Assembly (NCBI GenBank): GCA_035442025.1
Contig: DAORPQ010000024.1
Span: 1-38,046 of the forward strand
Direction of reading: 5' to 3'
DNA from: Competibacter_A sp003527885
GTDB taxonomy: Bacteria > Pseudomonadota > Gammaproteobacteria > Competibacterales > Competibacteraceae
DNA length: 38,046 bases
Both the position numbers and the translations under genes were made by a program. The notes under the pieces are model-generated. The model was not told the origin of the DNA, did not search any database, and saw only the letters and a program-made list of their open reading frames with translations. This document shows, piece after piece, positions 17,334 to 27,707 of this stretch. Numbering within the stretch: the first letter of the stretch is position 1; each line of letters opens with the position of its first letter.

Positions 17334-18386
17334 TTACAAAGAACCCTTCGCTTCCCACGAGGGCGCGATGATTTGCTCCGAACGCTTGCGACAGACCCCT
17401 TCAAGCTCCTTGAGCAGGGTCTCCATGCGGATCAGTTTATCCAAAACGACCCGGATATCGCGTAGCGCGAAGATCACCTCCACATTCATCTCAAGATATT
17501 TTTCGTGCTCGTGGTGCTCGGCCCGTTCGATGGCCCCCTGGATGCTCTCCTTCTCGTCGACGGGAGTACCCAGCAAGCGGATGAAGACCCGAAGCTTCTG
17601 GCGTTGCTGGCCCAGCCAGTCGTGGTAGCGGTACAGCAGTTCGTAACCATCTTCGATCGAATAGGCCTTGTAGCGGAACTTGAGCTTGAGATCATCGAAG
17701 GTACTGTGGCGCAAGATGTGGCCCCGTTTCCATTCTTCGATGGTCTGCTTGAACTCCAGCGGTAAGAAATCGACGCCGGTTTCGATGCGGTTTTTAAAAA
17801 AGTCGAGTTCCTGGACTTCCTGCTCCACTTTTTCGACCGTCAGACGGATCTGTTGGTGGATCGCCTCGGTTCGCGTGTAGTTTTTCTTCGGCGTTTTATC
17901 GGGGGTGGCGACAGCGATCAACCCGCCGCCGGCCTGTTCCGCCGCCAGCCATTCGGCGATGGCGTCTTCGACGGCCTGCATTCGGGCTTCCAGCTGTTCG
18001 GCTTCCCGATGATCTTCACCGGCGCGATGGTGTTGCAGGCGCTCGCCCTCCGCCTGCTCGGCCGCCGCCCACTCGCCGATGGCTTGCTCCAAGGCGGATT
18101 TCTCCTGGGCGGCGCGCTCCGCCGCCAGCCGTTCCGTGGCCGCGCGCTTCGCCGCCAGCCGTTCCGCCGCCAAGCGCGCCGCAGCCGCCTGTTCGGCCGC
18201 CGCCTGTTCGGCCGCCGCCTGTTCGGCCGCCGTCCGTTCCGTCGCCACCCGCCGCAGGGCGAGCGCCCGCGCTTCACCCACCTGTTTGCGGGTGCGCCCG
18301 TAGTGCAAAACCAGCCAACCGGCCAGGGCGATGACCGCCCCCACGCCGAGCAATACCAACCAGCCGGACAGTTGCCAGACATTCAT
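17334..18386 (-). CDS. Membrane-anchored Ala-rich coiled-coil protein of unknown function
   Basis: Unrecognised protein of 350 aa. One transmembrane helix sits at about residues 7-27 (LSGWLVLLGVGAVIALAGWLVL), followed by a basic patch, so the bulk is probably cytoplasmic. Residues about 50-150 form a long Ala/Glu/Arg helix with repeated AAEQA units and variants such as AAERL and AAKRA, expected to be a coiled coil. The C-terminal half (about 165-345) is a different, ordinary helical region with RHSTFDDLKLKFRYKAYSIEDGYELLYRYHDWLGQQRQKLRVF and no family I know. I chose the ATG at 18386 with GGAAG six to nine bases upstream; a TTG five codons earlier is in frame. It follows rdgC by about 70 bases on the same strand and may be cotranscribed. 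The repeat part is encoded by near-identical DNA units (18184-18228), so its length may vary between strains. Confidence 0.7.
   Translation of the reverse strand: MNVWQLSGWLVLLGVGAVIALAGWLVLHYGRTRKQVGEARALALRRVATERTAAEQAAAEQAAAEQAAAARLAAERLAAKRAATERLAAERAAQEKSALEQAIGEWAAAEQAEGERLQHHRAGEDHREAEQLEARMQAVEDAIAEWLAAEQAGGGLIAVATPDKTPKKNYTRTEAIHQQIRLTVEKVEQEVQELDFFKNRIETGVDFLPLEFKQTIEEWKRGHILRHSTFDDLKLKFRYKAYSIEDGYELLYRYHDWLGQQRQKLRVFIRLLGTPVDEKESIQGAIERAEHHEHEKYLEMNVEVIFALRDIRVVLDKLIRMETLLKELEGVCRKRSEQIIAPSWEAKGSL
18184..18228. repeat. 15-base tandem repeat, three perfect copies
   Basis: The unit GCCGCCTGTTCGGCC occurs three times in direct succession (18184-18198, 18199-18213, 18214-18228), followed by a degenerate fourth copy and preceded by related units. 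It is in frame inside the coiled-coil gene and encodes the five-residue AAEQA motif on the minus strand. Confidence 0.92.
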
Positions 18387-18456
18387 GCGCAGTGCTTCCA
18401 AATGGGCTTTTTTTACAATGGACTTCTCGGCCGATTAAGAGTTGTTCCGCCCGGCG

Positions 18457-19359
18457 CTAGGCTTCACCGCCGAATGCCTCCAGTAGCTGCGGCAGCAGCA
18501 GCGCCAGTTCACCGGCCATCAAAGCGAACTCGGCGTCGAACACGGCCTCCGGCGAGTCGGTTTTATCGGCTCGCAACGACTCTCGAACCACGTCGAGAAA
18601 GCGCAGCCGCCGCACGATGAGCGCTTCATCCAGCACGAAAGCGATCCGCCCGCTCCAAATCAAGCCCAGTTTCACCACTTGTTTGCCCGCCGCGAGATGC
18701 GCGCTGATTTCATCCCCGGTCAAATCTTGTCCCCGGCAACGGACCACGCCGCCGGCTTCCTGCATTTCGCGCAATTCGCAACTGTCCCCCAAACTGAAAC
18801 CCGCCGGCGCTCGCCCCTCGGCCAACCAAGCCGTCATGACCGCCGCTGCCGAACGCTGGACCTTGGGTGGCGCAACCGGCAGGCTATCCAGGCTCTTACG
18901 CAACAATCCGGTGATTTCTTCCACCCCGCGCGGGCTGGCGCTATCCACCACCAACCACCCTCCCGCGAGATCCAAATAAAGATAACCGTGCCGGCTGCGG
19001 GTCAGCGCCCGCGGCAACAGTTCTTGCAAGAGCTCATCGCGCAGCTCTTGCTTTTCCCGCCGCCGCGCCGTTCGCCCCCGCTGGTCTTCGATCGCCGCGA
19101 GTCGCTCCGCCACCGCCTGATTGAGCACGCTTGCCGGCAGCACTTTTTCTTCGGTGCGCAAACATAACAATGCCTTGCCGGCCACGGCATGAACCAGATC
19201 GACCGCTTTTCGTCCCAGCGGTGGGACCCAACCGGCGCTGCTGGGTTGATAGCTGGGACAAGGCTGAAAAGCGAAAGGCCCCAACCGTGCCGCCATCGTT
19301 TCGATCCTGGGGTCAAAGGGCTCGATTAACCTAAAAAGTGTCAGGTTTCTAAACCACAT
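18457..19359 (-). CDS. rdgC: Recombination-associated protein RdgC
   Basis: Nucleoid-associated DNA-binding protein that forms a ring around duplex DNA and restrains RecA; found mainly in beta- and gammaproteobacteria. The 300-residue length is normal. Recognisable blocks are MWFRNLTLFRL at the start, the EKVLPASVLNQAVAERL segment, the basic RGRTARRREKQELRDELLQELLPRAL helix and the C-terminal region with VVKLGLIWSGRIAFVLDEALIVRRLRFLD. The first ATG at 19359 gives the invariant MWFRNL start. A sigma70-like promoter lies just upstream (19389-19417). The coiled-coil gene follows it on the same strand. Confidence 0.95.
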   Translation of the reverse strand: MWFRNLTLFRLIEPFDPRIETMAARLGPFAFQPCPSYQPSSAGWVPPLGRKAVDLVHAVAGKALLCLRTEEKVLPASVLNQAVAERLAAIEDQRGRTARRREKQELRDELLQELLPRALTRSRHGYLYLDLAGGWLVVDSASPRGVEEITGLLRKSLDSLPVAPPKVQRSAAAVMTAWLAEGRAPAGFSLGDSCELREMQEAGGVVRCRGQDLTGDEISAHLAAGKQVVKLGLIWSGRIAFVLDEALIVRRLRFLDVVRESLRADKTDSPEAVFDAEFALMAGELALLLPQLLEAFGGEA

Positions 19360-19388
19360 TTACCAAATATCCTTCCTGTGAGAGTTGT

Positions 19389-19417
19389 ATTATCTGCCGG
19401 TTTTTTCAAAGGGCCAA
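19389..19417 (-). promoter_or_regulatory. Predicted sigma70 promoter of rdgC
   Basis: On the minus strand TTGGCC (19417-19412) and GATAAT (19394-19389) are separated by exactly 17 bases. The -10 hexamer matches five of six consensus bases and the -35 four of six. The rdgC ATG follows 30 bases after the -10. Confidence 0.5.
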
Positions 19418-19470
19418 GCTGTTTAGTCAAGTAAATTTGACTGTGTACCCATAAAACACAGGGCATTATA

Positions 19471-19499
19471 TTGCAATGCAGCAAAATAGTCGTTATCAT
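19471..19499 (+). promoter_or_regulatory. Predicted sigma70 promoter of the phasin gene
   Basis: TTGCAA (19471-19476) and TATCAT (19494-19499) are 17 bases apart; they match four and five of six consensus positions. The phasin ATG lies 54 bases after the -10. It is back to back with the rdgC promoter in an AT-richer spacer. Confidence 0.45.
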
Positions 19500-19552
19500 G
19501 GGCTCGAAATTTAACGAACCCGCTTTTTTCGACACCCTCGTGGAGATTGTGC

Positions 19553-19885
19553 ATGCTGAACAACGAACTGACCCAACAGTATCAGAGCTTCCTGAACCCG
19601 GTCATCAAGGCCAACAAACTGTCTGCCGCCAACCTGGAAGCCTTGGTCAATTTCCAGATGAACGCGCTACAGTCCTATATCGATCTGGCGATGAGCCGGA
19701 TGAAGGCCGCCGCCGACATCAGCGATCCCGATAGCTTGCAGGCGTTCTTGACCGGCCAAGCGGAAGCGATCGGCGGCTTGCAGCAGAAATTCATGGACGA
19801 CAGCAAAGCGCTGGCCGATCTGACCTCGCGCTTCAAGGCGGAATTCGACAAGCTGGTGCAGGAAAGCCTGCCGGGCCGCAAGTGA
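19553..19885 (+). CDS. Phasin family protein
   Basis: Small helical protein of 110 aa matching the phasin family, amphipathic proteins that coat polyhydroxyalkanoate granules and control their number and size. Typical features are the N-terminal LNNELTQQYQSFLNPVIKANKL, the NLEALVNFQMNALQSYIDLAMSRMKAAADI helix and a second long helix AEAIGGLQQKFMDDSKALADLTSRFKAEFDKLVQE. There is no signal peptide or membrane segment. The ATG at 19553 has TGGAG about seven bases upstream. It is a single-gene unit, with its own predicted promoter and a strong terminator. No phaC or phaA is in the window, so the PHA link rests on family membership. Confidence 0.85.
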   Translation: MLNNELTQQYQSFLNPVIKANKLSAANLEALVNFQMNALQSYIDLAMSRMKAAADISDPDSLQAFLTGQAEAIGGLQQKFMDDSKALADLTSRFKAEFDKLVQESLPGRK

Positions 19886-19897
19886 TCCTTCGGATTC

Positions 19898-19934
19898 GGG
19901 ACGGCGCGCTTCGGGCGCTGTCCCACAATAGTTT
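19898..19934 (+). terminator. Intrinsic terminator of the phasin gene
   Basis: Arms GGGACGGCGC (19898-19907) and GCGCTGTCCC (19915-19924) form a ten-base stem with one G-U pair and a seven-base loop; a GTTTTC tract follows at 19931. It begins 12 bases after the phasin stop codon. Confidence 0.72.
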
Positions 19935-20097
19935 TCTCGCTTGGTTTCCTGCGCGCTAACGGGGTTGAACCCTCGGGTTGACCCCGCCTCGCCCCACCCC
20001 AAAAGCCCGCACCGTTCAGGCTGCCCGAGAATACCGCGTCTGCTATCATAGGCGTCGGCTCCTCTCAAACCTGTCCAACGCGCCGCGCCCACCGTCC

Positions 20098-21186
20098 ATG
20101 TCCATCCCCCGAATTGTCGTCGGTCTGTCCGGCGGCGTGGATTCTTCGGTCGCCGCGCTGCTGTTGGTCGAACAGGGCTTCGAGGTGCATGGGGTGTTCA
20201 TGAAGAATTGGGAAGACAGCTACGAAACCGGTTATTGCAGCGCGGCCGAAGACCTGGAAGACGCCCGCTCGGTCTGCGAAACCCTCGGGATCCCTTTGCA
20301 CCAAGTCAATTTTACGGCGGACTATCAGGAGCGGGTGTTCAGTTATTTTCTGGCCGAATATCGCAGCGGTCGAACCCCGAACCCCGACACGCTGTGCAAC
20401 ACGGAGATCAAATTTAAGGCGTTCCTCGACCATGCCCGGCGTTTGGGCGCCGACCGGATCGCCACCGGCCATTACGCGCGCAACCCGTTTCGGGACGGCC
20501 GATGCCATCTGCTCAAAGGTTGTGACGCCGGCAAGGACCAGAGCTACTTTTTATACGGTCTCGATCAAACGCAATTGGCCAGCACGTCGTTTCCCGTCGG
20601 CGAGTTGTCCAAACAGGAGGTGAGGGCGCGCGCGGCCGCGGCCGGTTTCGTCACTCACGCCAAAAAAGACAGCACCGGTATTTGCTTCATCGGCGAGCGT
20701 CCGTTTCGGGATTTTCTGAGCCGTTATCTGCCCGCGCAGCCGGGACCGATCCGCTCGACCGACGGCGAGCTGCTCGGCGAACACGGCGGTCTGGCGTTTC
20801 ACACCATCGGCCAGCGGCAAGGGCTCGGTATCGGCGGCCGGCGCAACGGCAGCGGCGAGCCGTGGTATGTCGCCGGTAAGGATATGGCGCAAAACGCCTT
20901 GCTCGTCGTGCAAGGCCGCGACCATCCCGCACTGTTCCACCGCCGACTGCGCGCCTCCCAACCGCACTGGATCGCCGGCGTTGCCCCGGAACCACCGCTA
21001 CCGTGCCAAGCCAAGATCCGTTATCGCCAAGCCGACCAACCTTGTTGCCTGGAAGCCGTCGACGCAAGCGGGTTACGGGTTCGTTTCGAGCGACCGCAGC
21101 GGGCCATCACCCCCGGCCAAGCAGTGGTTTTTTATCGGGGGGATGAATGCCTGGGCGGCGGTATCGTCGATAGCGCCTACGATTAA
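20098..21186 (+). CDS. mnmA: tRNA-specific 2-thiouridylase MnmA
   Basis: ATP-dependent enzyme that puts sulfur on U34 of tRNA Lys, Glu and Gln. The 362-residue protein starts at the ATG at 20098, which gives the usual N-terminus. The PP-loop motif GLSGGVDSSV is at about residues 8-17. The first catalytic cysteine is in NPDTLCN and the second in DSTGICFIGE. Further family blocks are GVFMKNWED, RIATGHYAR and KDQSYFLYGLDQ. It is followed after a few tens of bases by hflD, the arrangement found in E. coli and many gammaproteobacteria. The upstream 210-base gap holds the phasin terminator and presumably the mnmA promoter. Confidence 0.97.
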   Translation: MSIPRIVVGLSGGVDSSVAALLLVEQGFEVHGVFMKNWEDSYETGYCSAAEDLEDARSVCETLGIPLHQVNFTADYQERVFSYFLAEYRSGRTPNPDTLCNTEIKFKAFLDHARRLGADRIATGHYARNPFRDGRCHLLKGCDAGKDQSYFLYGLDQTQLASTSFPVGELSKQEVRARAAAAGFVTHAKKDSTGICFIGERPFRDFLSRYLPAQPGPIRSTDGELLGEHGGLAFHTIGQRQGLGIGGRRNGSGEPWYVAGKDMAQNALLVVQGRDHPALFHRRLRASQPHWIAGVAPEPPLPCQAKIRYRQADQPCCLEAVDASGLRVRFERPQRAITPGQAVVFYRGDECLGGGIVDSAYD

Positions 21187-21213
21187 CCCAAAACCCGCTT
21201 GGCCCGCCAATCC

Positions 21214-21831
21214 ATGCCTCAAACCGATAACGACCGCGCCATCGCCCTCGCCGGCGTGCTGCAAGCCGCCGGGCTGGTCCGCGATATCGCCCGGCGCGGC
21301 CAAGCCAATCCCGAGGATGTCGGGGCGTGCCTGGAGAGTCTGCTCAAGATCGACGCCGCCAGCAGCAGCGACGTCTACGGCGGATTGCAGCGGCTACGTT
21401 CCGGTCTGCGCCTGCTGGAACAACAGCTCGGCAATCCCCGGGACATGGAGCTGACCCGCTATGCCGTCGCCTTGTTGGGCCTGGAGCGCAAGCTGGCGCG
21501 GCGCGCCGACCTCCTGAAGGCCATCGGCGCCGGCCTGGAGGAAGCCATGCAGAACCTGGCCCATTTCCCGCTCAACCACAGCAATACCGTGGCCCGCTTC
21601 GCCGATCTCTACCTGAAGAATATCAGTACCTTGTCGCCTCGGATCATGGTCAATGGCGACCCGGTGCACCTCAATAATTCCGAAAACGCCAACCGGATCC
21701 GCGCGCTGCTGTTGGCGGGCATCCGCGCGGCCACCTTGTGGCGGCAAAGCGGCGGCGGCCGGCTGACTTTGTTGCTGCGGCGCAATCCGCTGTTGCGGGA
21801 AACCCGTATGCTGCTGGCTCGCCTGGATTGA
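21214..21831 (+). CDS. hflD: High frequency lysogenization protein HflD homolog
   Basis: All-helical peripheral membrane protein of 205 aa. In E. coli HflD binds the lambda CII regulator and favours its degradation; its housekeeping role is unknown. Recognisable blocks are RAIALAGVLQAAGLVRDIARRG, RSGLRLLEQQLG, ELTRYAVALLGLERKL and NANRIRALLLAGIRAATLWRQSGG. I used the ATG at 21214 rather than an in-frame TTG five codons earlier. It is the second gene of the mnmA-hflD pair. In E. coli purB follows; here the neighbour is convergent relA, with ten bases between the stops. Confidence 0.95.
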   Translation: MPQTDNDRAIALAGVLQAAGLVRDIARRGQANPEDVGACLESLLKIDAASSSDVYGGLQRLRSGLRLLEQQLGNPRDMELTRYAVALLGLERKLARRADLLKAIGAGLEEAMQNLAHFPLNHSNTVARFADLYLKNISTLSPRIMVNGDPVHLNNSENANRIRALLLAGIRAATLWRQSGGGRLTLLLRRNPLLRETRMLLARLD

Positions 21832-21841
21832 AGGTCGCGCT

Positions 21842-23986
<2,145 letters not shown>

Positions 23987-24173
23987 AAGCGTCCCCAGAA
24001 AAACTTCCACGATGGAACACAACGGCCGACACCGAAAGTTCGGCGCGGTAAAGACGGGGAGTTCGAGCGGACGAGTTTGATTATAAGACGGTTGCCAAGC
24101 ACAACCCCTCTACCGCCCTCCCTCGCTCCACGGGGGAGGACACGGCGGACCCGCGCGGCAGGCGTGGCGGCGC

Positions 24174-24569
24174 TTAATTGTTTTTGGCGCCCTGGTCCAC
24201 CCAATTGCGGATCACGGCCAGCTGCGCGTCCGGCATCTTGACCTTGCCGTGCGGCATCTGGATGGACGGATCGACGCCGGGACGGCCTTCGATCAATCGG
24301 TTCAAGCTGCTGTTGAGGCTTTGTCCGGCAATGACGACGGGGCCCATCTTGGTTCCCTTCATCAAATTATCATACGTGTCCACCGCCAAGCCGGTCTTTT
24401 GATAGCCTTGACCGGCGGGCGGGGTATGGCATTCGGCGCAGTTCGCCTTCAGGATCGGCAACACGTCCTTCTGAAAGCTCGCCACTTTATTCGGCGGCTC
24501 GGCCGAACAACCGGCCAGCACGACTAGCCCCAACACCACCGCGGTTGCAACCAGTTTACGAGAGTTCAT
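24174..24569 (-). CDS. Mono-heme c-type cytochrome lipoprotein (PSCyt1-like)
   Basis: Small exported heme protein, 131 aa. The signal peptide ends in the lipobox VLAG-C (Cys21), so it is probably anchored to a membrane and faces the periplasm. The body resembles the planctomycete-type cytochrome c domain: FQKDVLPILKANCAECH with the heme motif CAECH, then TPPAGQGYQKTGLAVDTYDNLMKG, SLNSSLNRLIEG and a late MPHGKVKMPDAQLAVIRNWVDQGA. One of the late methionines is the likely second heme-iron ligand. AAGGGAC about eight bases upstream supports the start. Its electron partner is unknown; neighbours relA and glgB are unrelated. Confidence 0.86.
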   Translation of the reverse strand: MNSRKLVATAVVLGLVVLAGCSAEPPNKVASFQKDVLPILKANCAECHTPPAGQGYQKTGLAVDTYDNLMKGTKMGPVVIAGQSLNSSLNRLIEGRPGVDPSIQMPHGKVKMPDAQLAVIRNWVDQGAKNN

Positions 24570-24922
24570 GGCTTGTCCCTTGGATGCATTCTAGTTCTAG
24601 ACACGTTTAATCATTACAGAAGGTACGGTTCCAATTTTAGCAGACTGCGCGCGGGGGTAGGAGCCCAAAAACGCCGCTCGCGAGCACCCTCACGGAAAAT
24701 CCTTATTTAGCGGATTCGGCGTTATACTAGGACGACTAACGCACGCGGCGTATAAGGTAATCAACGCAGACGGCACTGGGTGCGGACACTAGAACGCTTG
24801 CCGTTTCCCGATTTCGAGCAATGGCGCGGTTTTCTCGCGCGTTGCCGTCCCGGCCTCGCGGCCGGATCCTCAATCACCGTCGGGCATGGCCTCCACTGTC
24901 AACACAACGGGAAGAAAACGGG
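24570..24922. other. Divergent intergenic region, cytochrome gene / glgB
   Basis: A 353-base spacer with no convincing gene. It must carry promoters for the cytochrome lipoprotein (minus) and glgB (plus). The best -10-like element for glgB is TATACT at 24723-24728, without a good -35 at 17 bases. Minor GC-rich inverted repeats occur near 24830-24865. I see no riboswitch, tRNA or small-RNA signature. Confidence 0.5.
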
Positions 24923-27202
24923 ATGAGCCAGAAAATTACTCCAGAACTACAACGACTTATCGAAGCCCGTCACCACGATCCCTTCGCTTTGTTGGGCCGG
25001 CATCCCCAAGATAACCAGCTCGTGGTTCGCGTCCATCTGCCCTATGCTAAAGACGTTAAAATCACCGAGGGCGACTTGCCGCTACAGCGCGTCGCCAATA
25101 CCGATCTTTTCGAGTGGCACGGCAAGCCCAAGCAGGTTCCCGAGCGCTACCAGCTGAGCTGGCGCGATTCCGACGACAACGAATATACGGCTTACGACCC
25201 TTATTGTTTTCCGCCGCAAATCGCCGATTTCGACCTGTACCTATTCGGCGAAGGCAAGCACTGGCACGCCTACCGCTTCTTGGGCGCGCACCCCCATGTG
25301 GCGGACGGCGTTTCCGGCGTGCTGTTCGGGGTTTGGGCGCCCAACGCCGAACGGGTCAGCGTGGTCGGCAACTTCAACCGGTGGGATGGCCGCTGCCATC
25401 CGATGCGGGGTCGCGGCGCCAGCGGCATCTGGGAATTGTTCGTTCCCGGCCTTTGCGCGGGCGACCTTTACAAGTTCGAACTGCGCAACCGCCACAGTGG
25501 CGTGGTTTTCCTAAAATCGGACCCTTACGGCCAGCATTTCGAGATGCGGCCCAGCACCTCCACCATCGTCCCCAAACCCGACACCTACGCTTGGGGTGAC
25601 GGGGCGTGGATGGACAAGCGCAAAAGCTTCGACTGGCTGCACCAACCGATGTCGGTCTACGAGGTCCATCTCGGTTCCTGGCGGCGCGGCTGGGAAGGCG
25701 AGTTCATCAACTACCGGGAGCTGGCGCACCAACTGGTGGAGTACGTCAAGGACCTGGGCTTCACCCACATCGAGCTGCTACCGATCACCGAACATCCGTT
25801 TGACGGCTCCTGGGGTTATCAGACCATCGGCTATTACGCCCCGACCAGCCGCTTCGGCACGCCGGAAGAGTTCCGTTACTTCATGGATTACTGCCACCGG
25901 CATGACATCGGCGTGATTCTCGACTGGGTGCCGGCGCATTTTCCCAAGGACGCTCACGGCTTGGCGCGTTTCGACGGCGAGCCGCTCTACGAGCACGCCG
26001 ACTCCCGCTTGGGCGAGCATCTCGACTGGGGCACGCTGATCTTCAACTACGGCCGTTACGAGGTCAAAAATTTCCTGCTGTCCAGCGCCCTGTACTGGCT
26101 GGAGGAATTCCACCTCGACGGCCTGCGGGTGGATGCGGTGGCCTCGATGCTGTATCTGGATTACTCGCGCAAGGAATGGATTCCGAACAAATACGGCGGG
26201 CGTGAAAACCTGGACGCCATCGAATTCCTGCGCGAGTTGAACACTGTCGTCCACAGCGAGCATCCCGGCGCAATGGTCATCGCCGAGGAATCGACCTCCT
26301 GGCCGCAGGTCACCCGGCCCACCTATCTCGGCGGACTGGGGTTCAGCCTGAAATGGAACATGGGTTGGATGAACGACACGCTGCGCTACATGGCCCAGAA
26401 CCCGATCCACCGCAAATACCACCACGACCTGCTGACCTTCAGCATGTTGTACTGCTTCACCGAGAACTTCATGCTGCCGTTTTCCCACGATGAGGTGGTG
26501 CACGGCAAGGGGTCGATGCTCTACAAGATGCCGGGCGACGAGTGGCAGCGCTTCGCCAATCTGCGGCTGCTCTACACGTATATGTTCACCCATCCGGGGA
26601 AAAAGCTGCTGTTCATGGGTACGGAATTCGGCCAGGGCACCGAATGGAACGAGGCCAGCACCCTGGACTGGTACGTGCTCGAATACCATTTCCACCAAGG
26701 GATGCAATTGTTGGTCAAGGATTTGAACCGGTTGTATCGCGCCAATCCGGCCCTGCATCACTTCGAGTTCGAATGGCAGGGTTTCCAGTGGATCGACTGC
26801 CACGACGCCGAGCAATCCATCGTCAGCTACATCCGCAAGAAGGACGATGATTTTCTGGTGGTCATCGTCAATTTCACCCCGGTACCCCGTCACGGCTACC
26901 GGATTGGCGTCCCGCGGCAGGGCCGGTATACGGAAGCGCTCAATTCCGATTCCCACTATTACGGCGGCAGCGGCGTCGGCAACGGGGATATCGAGTTGAT
27001 CGCCGAGGAGCGGCCGTGGATGGAAAACCCCTATTCCATCTGCCTTACCGTACCCCCGTTGGGCGGTATCGTCCTGCAGCCGGACCCGTTACCGCAGCCC
27101 GAACCGATCGCAGCCAGCGCAGAACAGGAGGCGCCGGCCGAAACTCAGTCGGCTGTTGCAGGCGCGGTGGAACCGTCAGAGGTTGCGACGGCGTCCGTGT
27201 AA
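24923..27202 (+). CDS. glgB: 1,4-alpha-glucan branching enzyme GlgB
   Basis: Makes alpha-1,6 branches in glycogen. The protein is 759 aa from the ATG at 24923, which has GGAAG seven bases upstream and starts MSQKITPELQRLIEARHHDPFALLGRH, the usual N1 (CBM48-like) domain opening. A second CBM48 region follows (GVWAPNAERVSVVGNFNRWDG). The GH13 catalytic barrel shows GVILDWVPAHFP, LDGLRVDAVASMLYLDY with the nucleophile Asp, VIAEESTSWP with the acid/base Glu, and LPFSHDEVVHGKGS. The C-terminal beta domain is complete, and an extra Pro/Ala/Glu-rich tail of about 40 residues follows LGGIVLQPD. No glgA, glgC, glgP or glgX is adjacent. Tandem hairpins separate it from the convergent ACP operon. Confidence 0.97.
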   Translation: MSQKITPELQRLIEARHHDPFALLGRHPQDNQLVVRVHLPYAKDVKITEGDLPLQRVANTDLFEWHGKPKQVPERYQLSWRDSDDNEYTAYDPYCFPPQIADFDLYLFGEGKHWHAYRFLGAHPHVADGVSGVLFGVWAPNAERVSVVGNFNRWDGRCHPMRGRGASGIWELFVPGLCAGDLYKFELRNRHSGVVFLKSDPYGQHFEMRPSTSTIVPKPDTYAWGDGAWMDKRKSFDWLHQPMSVYEVHLGSWRRGWEGEFINYRELAHQLVEYVKDLGFTHIELLPITEHPFDGSWGYQTIGYYAPTSRFGTPEEFRYFMDYCHRHDIGVILDWVPAHFPKDAHGLARFDGEPLYEHADSRLGEHLDWGTLIFNYGRYEVKNFLLSSALYWLEEFHLDGLRVDAVASMLYLDYSRKEWIPNKYGGRENLDAIEFLRELNTVVHSEHPGAMVIAEESTSWPQVTRPTYLGGLGFSLKWNMGWMNDTLRYMAQNPIHRKYHHDLLTFSMLYCFTENFMLPFSHDEVVHGKGSMLYKMPGDEWQRFANLRLLYTYMFTHPGKKLLFMGTEFGQGTEWNEASTLDWYVLEYHFHQGMQLLVKDLNRLYRANPALHHFEFEWQGFQWIDCHDAEQSIVSYIRKKDDDFLVVIVNFTPVPRHGYRIGVPRQGRYTEALNSDSHYYGGSGVGNGDIELIAEERPWMENPYSICLTVPPLGGIVLQPDPLPQPEPIAASAEQEAPAETQSAVAGAVEPSEVATASV

Positions 27203-27223
27203 AACCGCAGCAAAATAGCGTCC

Positions 27224-27257
27224 AAACCAAGGCCCGGCGTGGCCGGCGCCTTGGTTT
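27224..27257 (+). terminator. Terminator-like hairpin after glgB
   Basis: Arms AAACCAAGGC (27224-27233) and GCCTTGGTTT (27248-27257) form a perfect ten-base stem that can be extended through CCGG/CCGG inside. The 3' arm ends in TTT. It lies 22 bases after the glgB stop. Confidence 0.65.
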
Positions 27258-27265
27258 GAGAGACA

Positions 27266-27290
27266 GCGCCGGGATCGGCTGTCCCGGCGC
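27266..27290. terminator. Second hairpin between glgB and the ACP gene
   Basis: A perfect nine-base stem GCGCCGGGA/TCCCGGCGC with a seven-base loop directly follows the first hairpin and lies 40 bases from the stop of the convergent ACP gene. It has no U-run and may act in both directions. Confidence 0.45.
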
Positions 27291-27330
27291 CGGTTTCAAA
27301 GCTGCGCGAACGGCCCGAAGCCGTCAAACC

Positions 27331-27594
27331 TCAAACGCCCGCCGCCACCCTCATCCGATCCTGAACAAACTCGTAAACTCTACCCACCGTCTCGAAGTCT
27401 TCGGCGCTGATCTCGTCATCCGCGACCTGAATGCCAAACCGCTCTTCCATGGCCTTGATCAACGCGATCACCGCTATCGAGTCGAATTCCGGAACGCTAC
27501 CCAACAACGGCGTATCCGGGCCGAATTTTTCTATCCGGTCGTCCAAATGCAGCAGCTCGATGACAAGCCGCCGAACGTCGTCGAATTCGACCAT
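27331..27594 (-). CDS. Acyl carrier protein, dedicated/PEP-CTERM-system-like
   Basis: Acidic four-helix carrier protein of 87 aa. The phosphopantetheine-accepting serine is Ser39 in PEFDSI. The segments DTPLLGSVPEFDSIAVIALIKAMEERFGIQV and DDEISAEDFETVGRVYEFVQDRM resemble the acyl carrier proteins that accompany exosortase/PEP-CTERM polysaccharide loci more than the fatty-acid AcpP. The start was placed at 27594, with AGGAGA nine bases upstream; the longer frame adds ten unrelated residues. It follows two TPR-methyltransferase genes on the same strand after a 113-base gap, so it may belong to the same transcript. No ligase, acyltransferase or exosortase gene lies nearby, so its cargo is unknown. 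Confidence 0.88.
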   Translation of the reverse strand: MVEFDDVRRLVIELLHLDDRIEKFGPDTPLLGSVPEFDSIAVIALIKAMEERFGIQVADDEISAEDFETVGRVYEFVQDRMRVAAGV

Positions 27595-27707
27595 TGAAGA
27601 CCATCTCCTGGAGTGGGAAGCCAAGAAAAACGCTTGGCGCGGACATCAACCCGCCCGGTGCGCGAAGATAGTCAAGATAGCGTCGACTCTGGCAAGAATC
27701 CAGCCAA

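Noticed and set aside
18184..18228. Possible CRISPR-like repeat
   Set aside because: Units are contiguous 15-mers without spacers and lie in frame in a coding region, so it is a coding tandem repeat.
24117..24140. CCTCCC...GGGAGG hairpin downstream of the heme lipoprotein gene as a terminator
   Set aside because: Stem is short and there is no U-run on the minus strand, so I did not list it as a feature.
25778..26956. Minus-strand open frame of 392 codons over glgB
   Set aside because: Shadow of the branching enzyme; no motif support.
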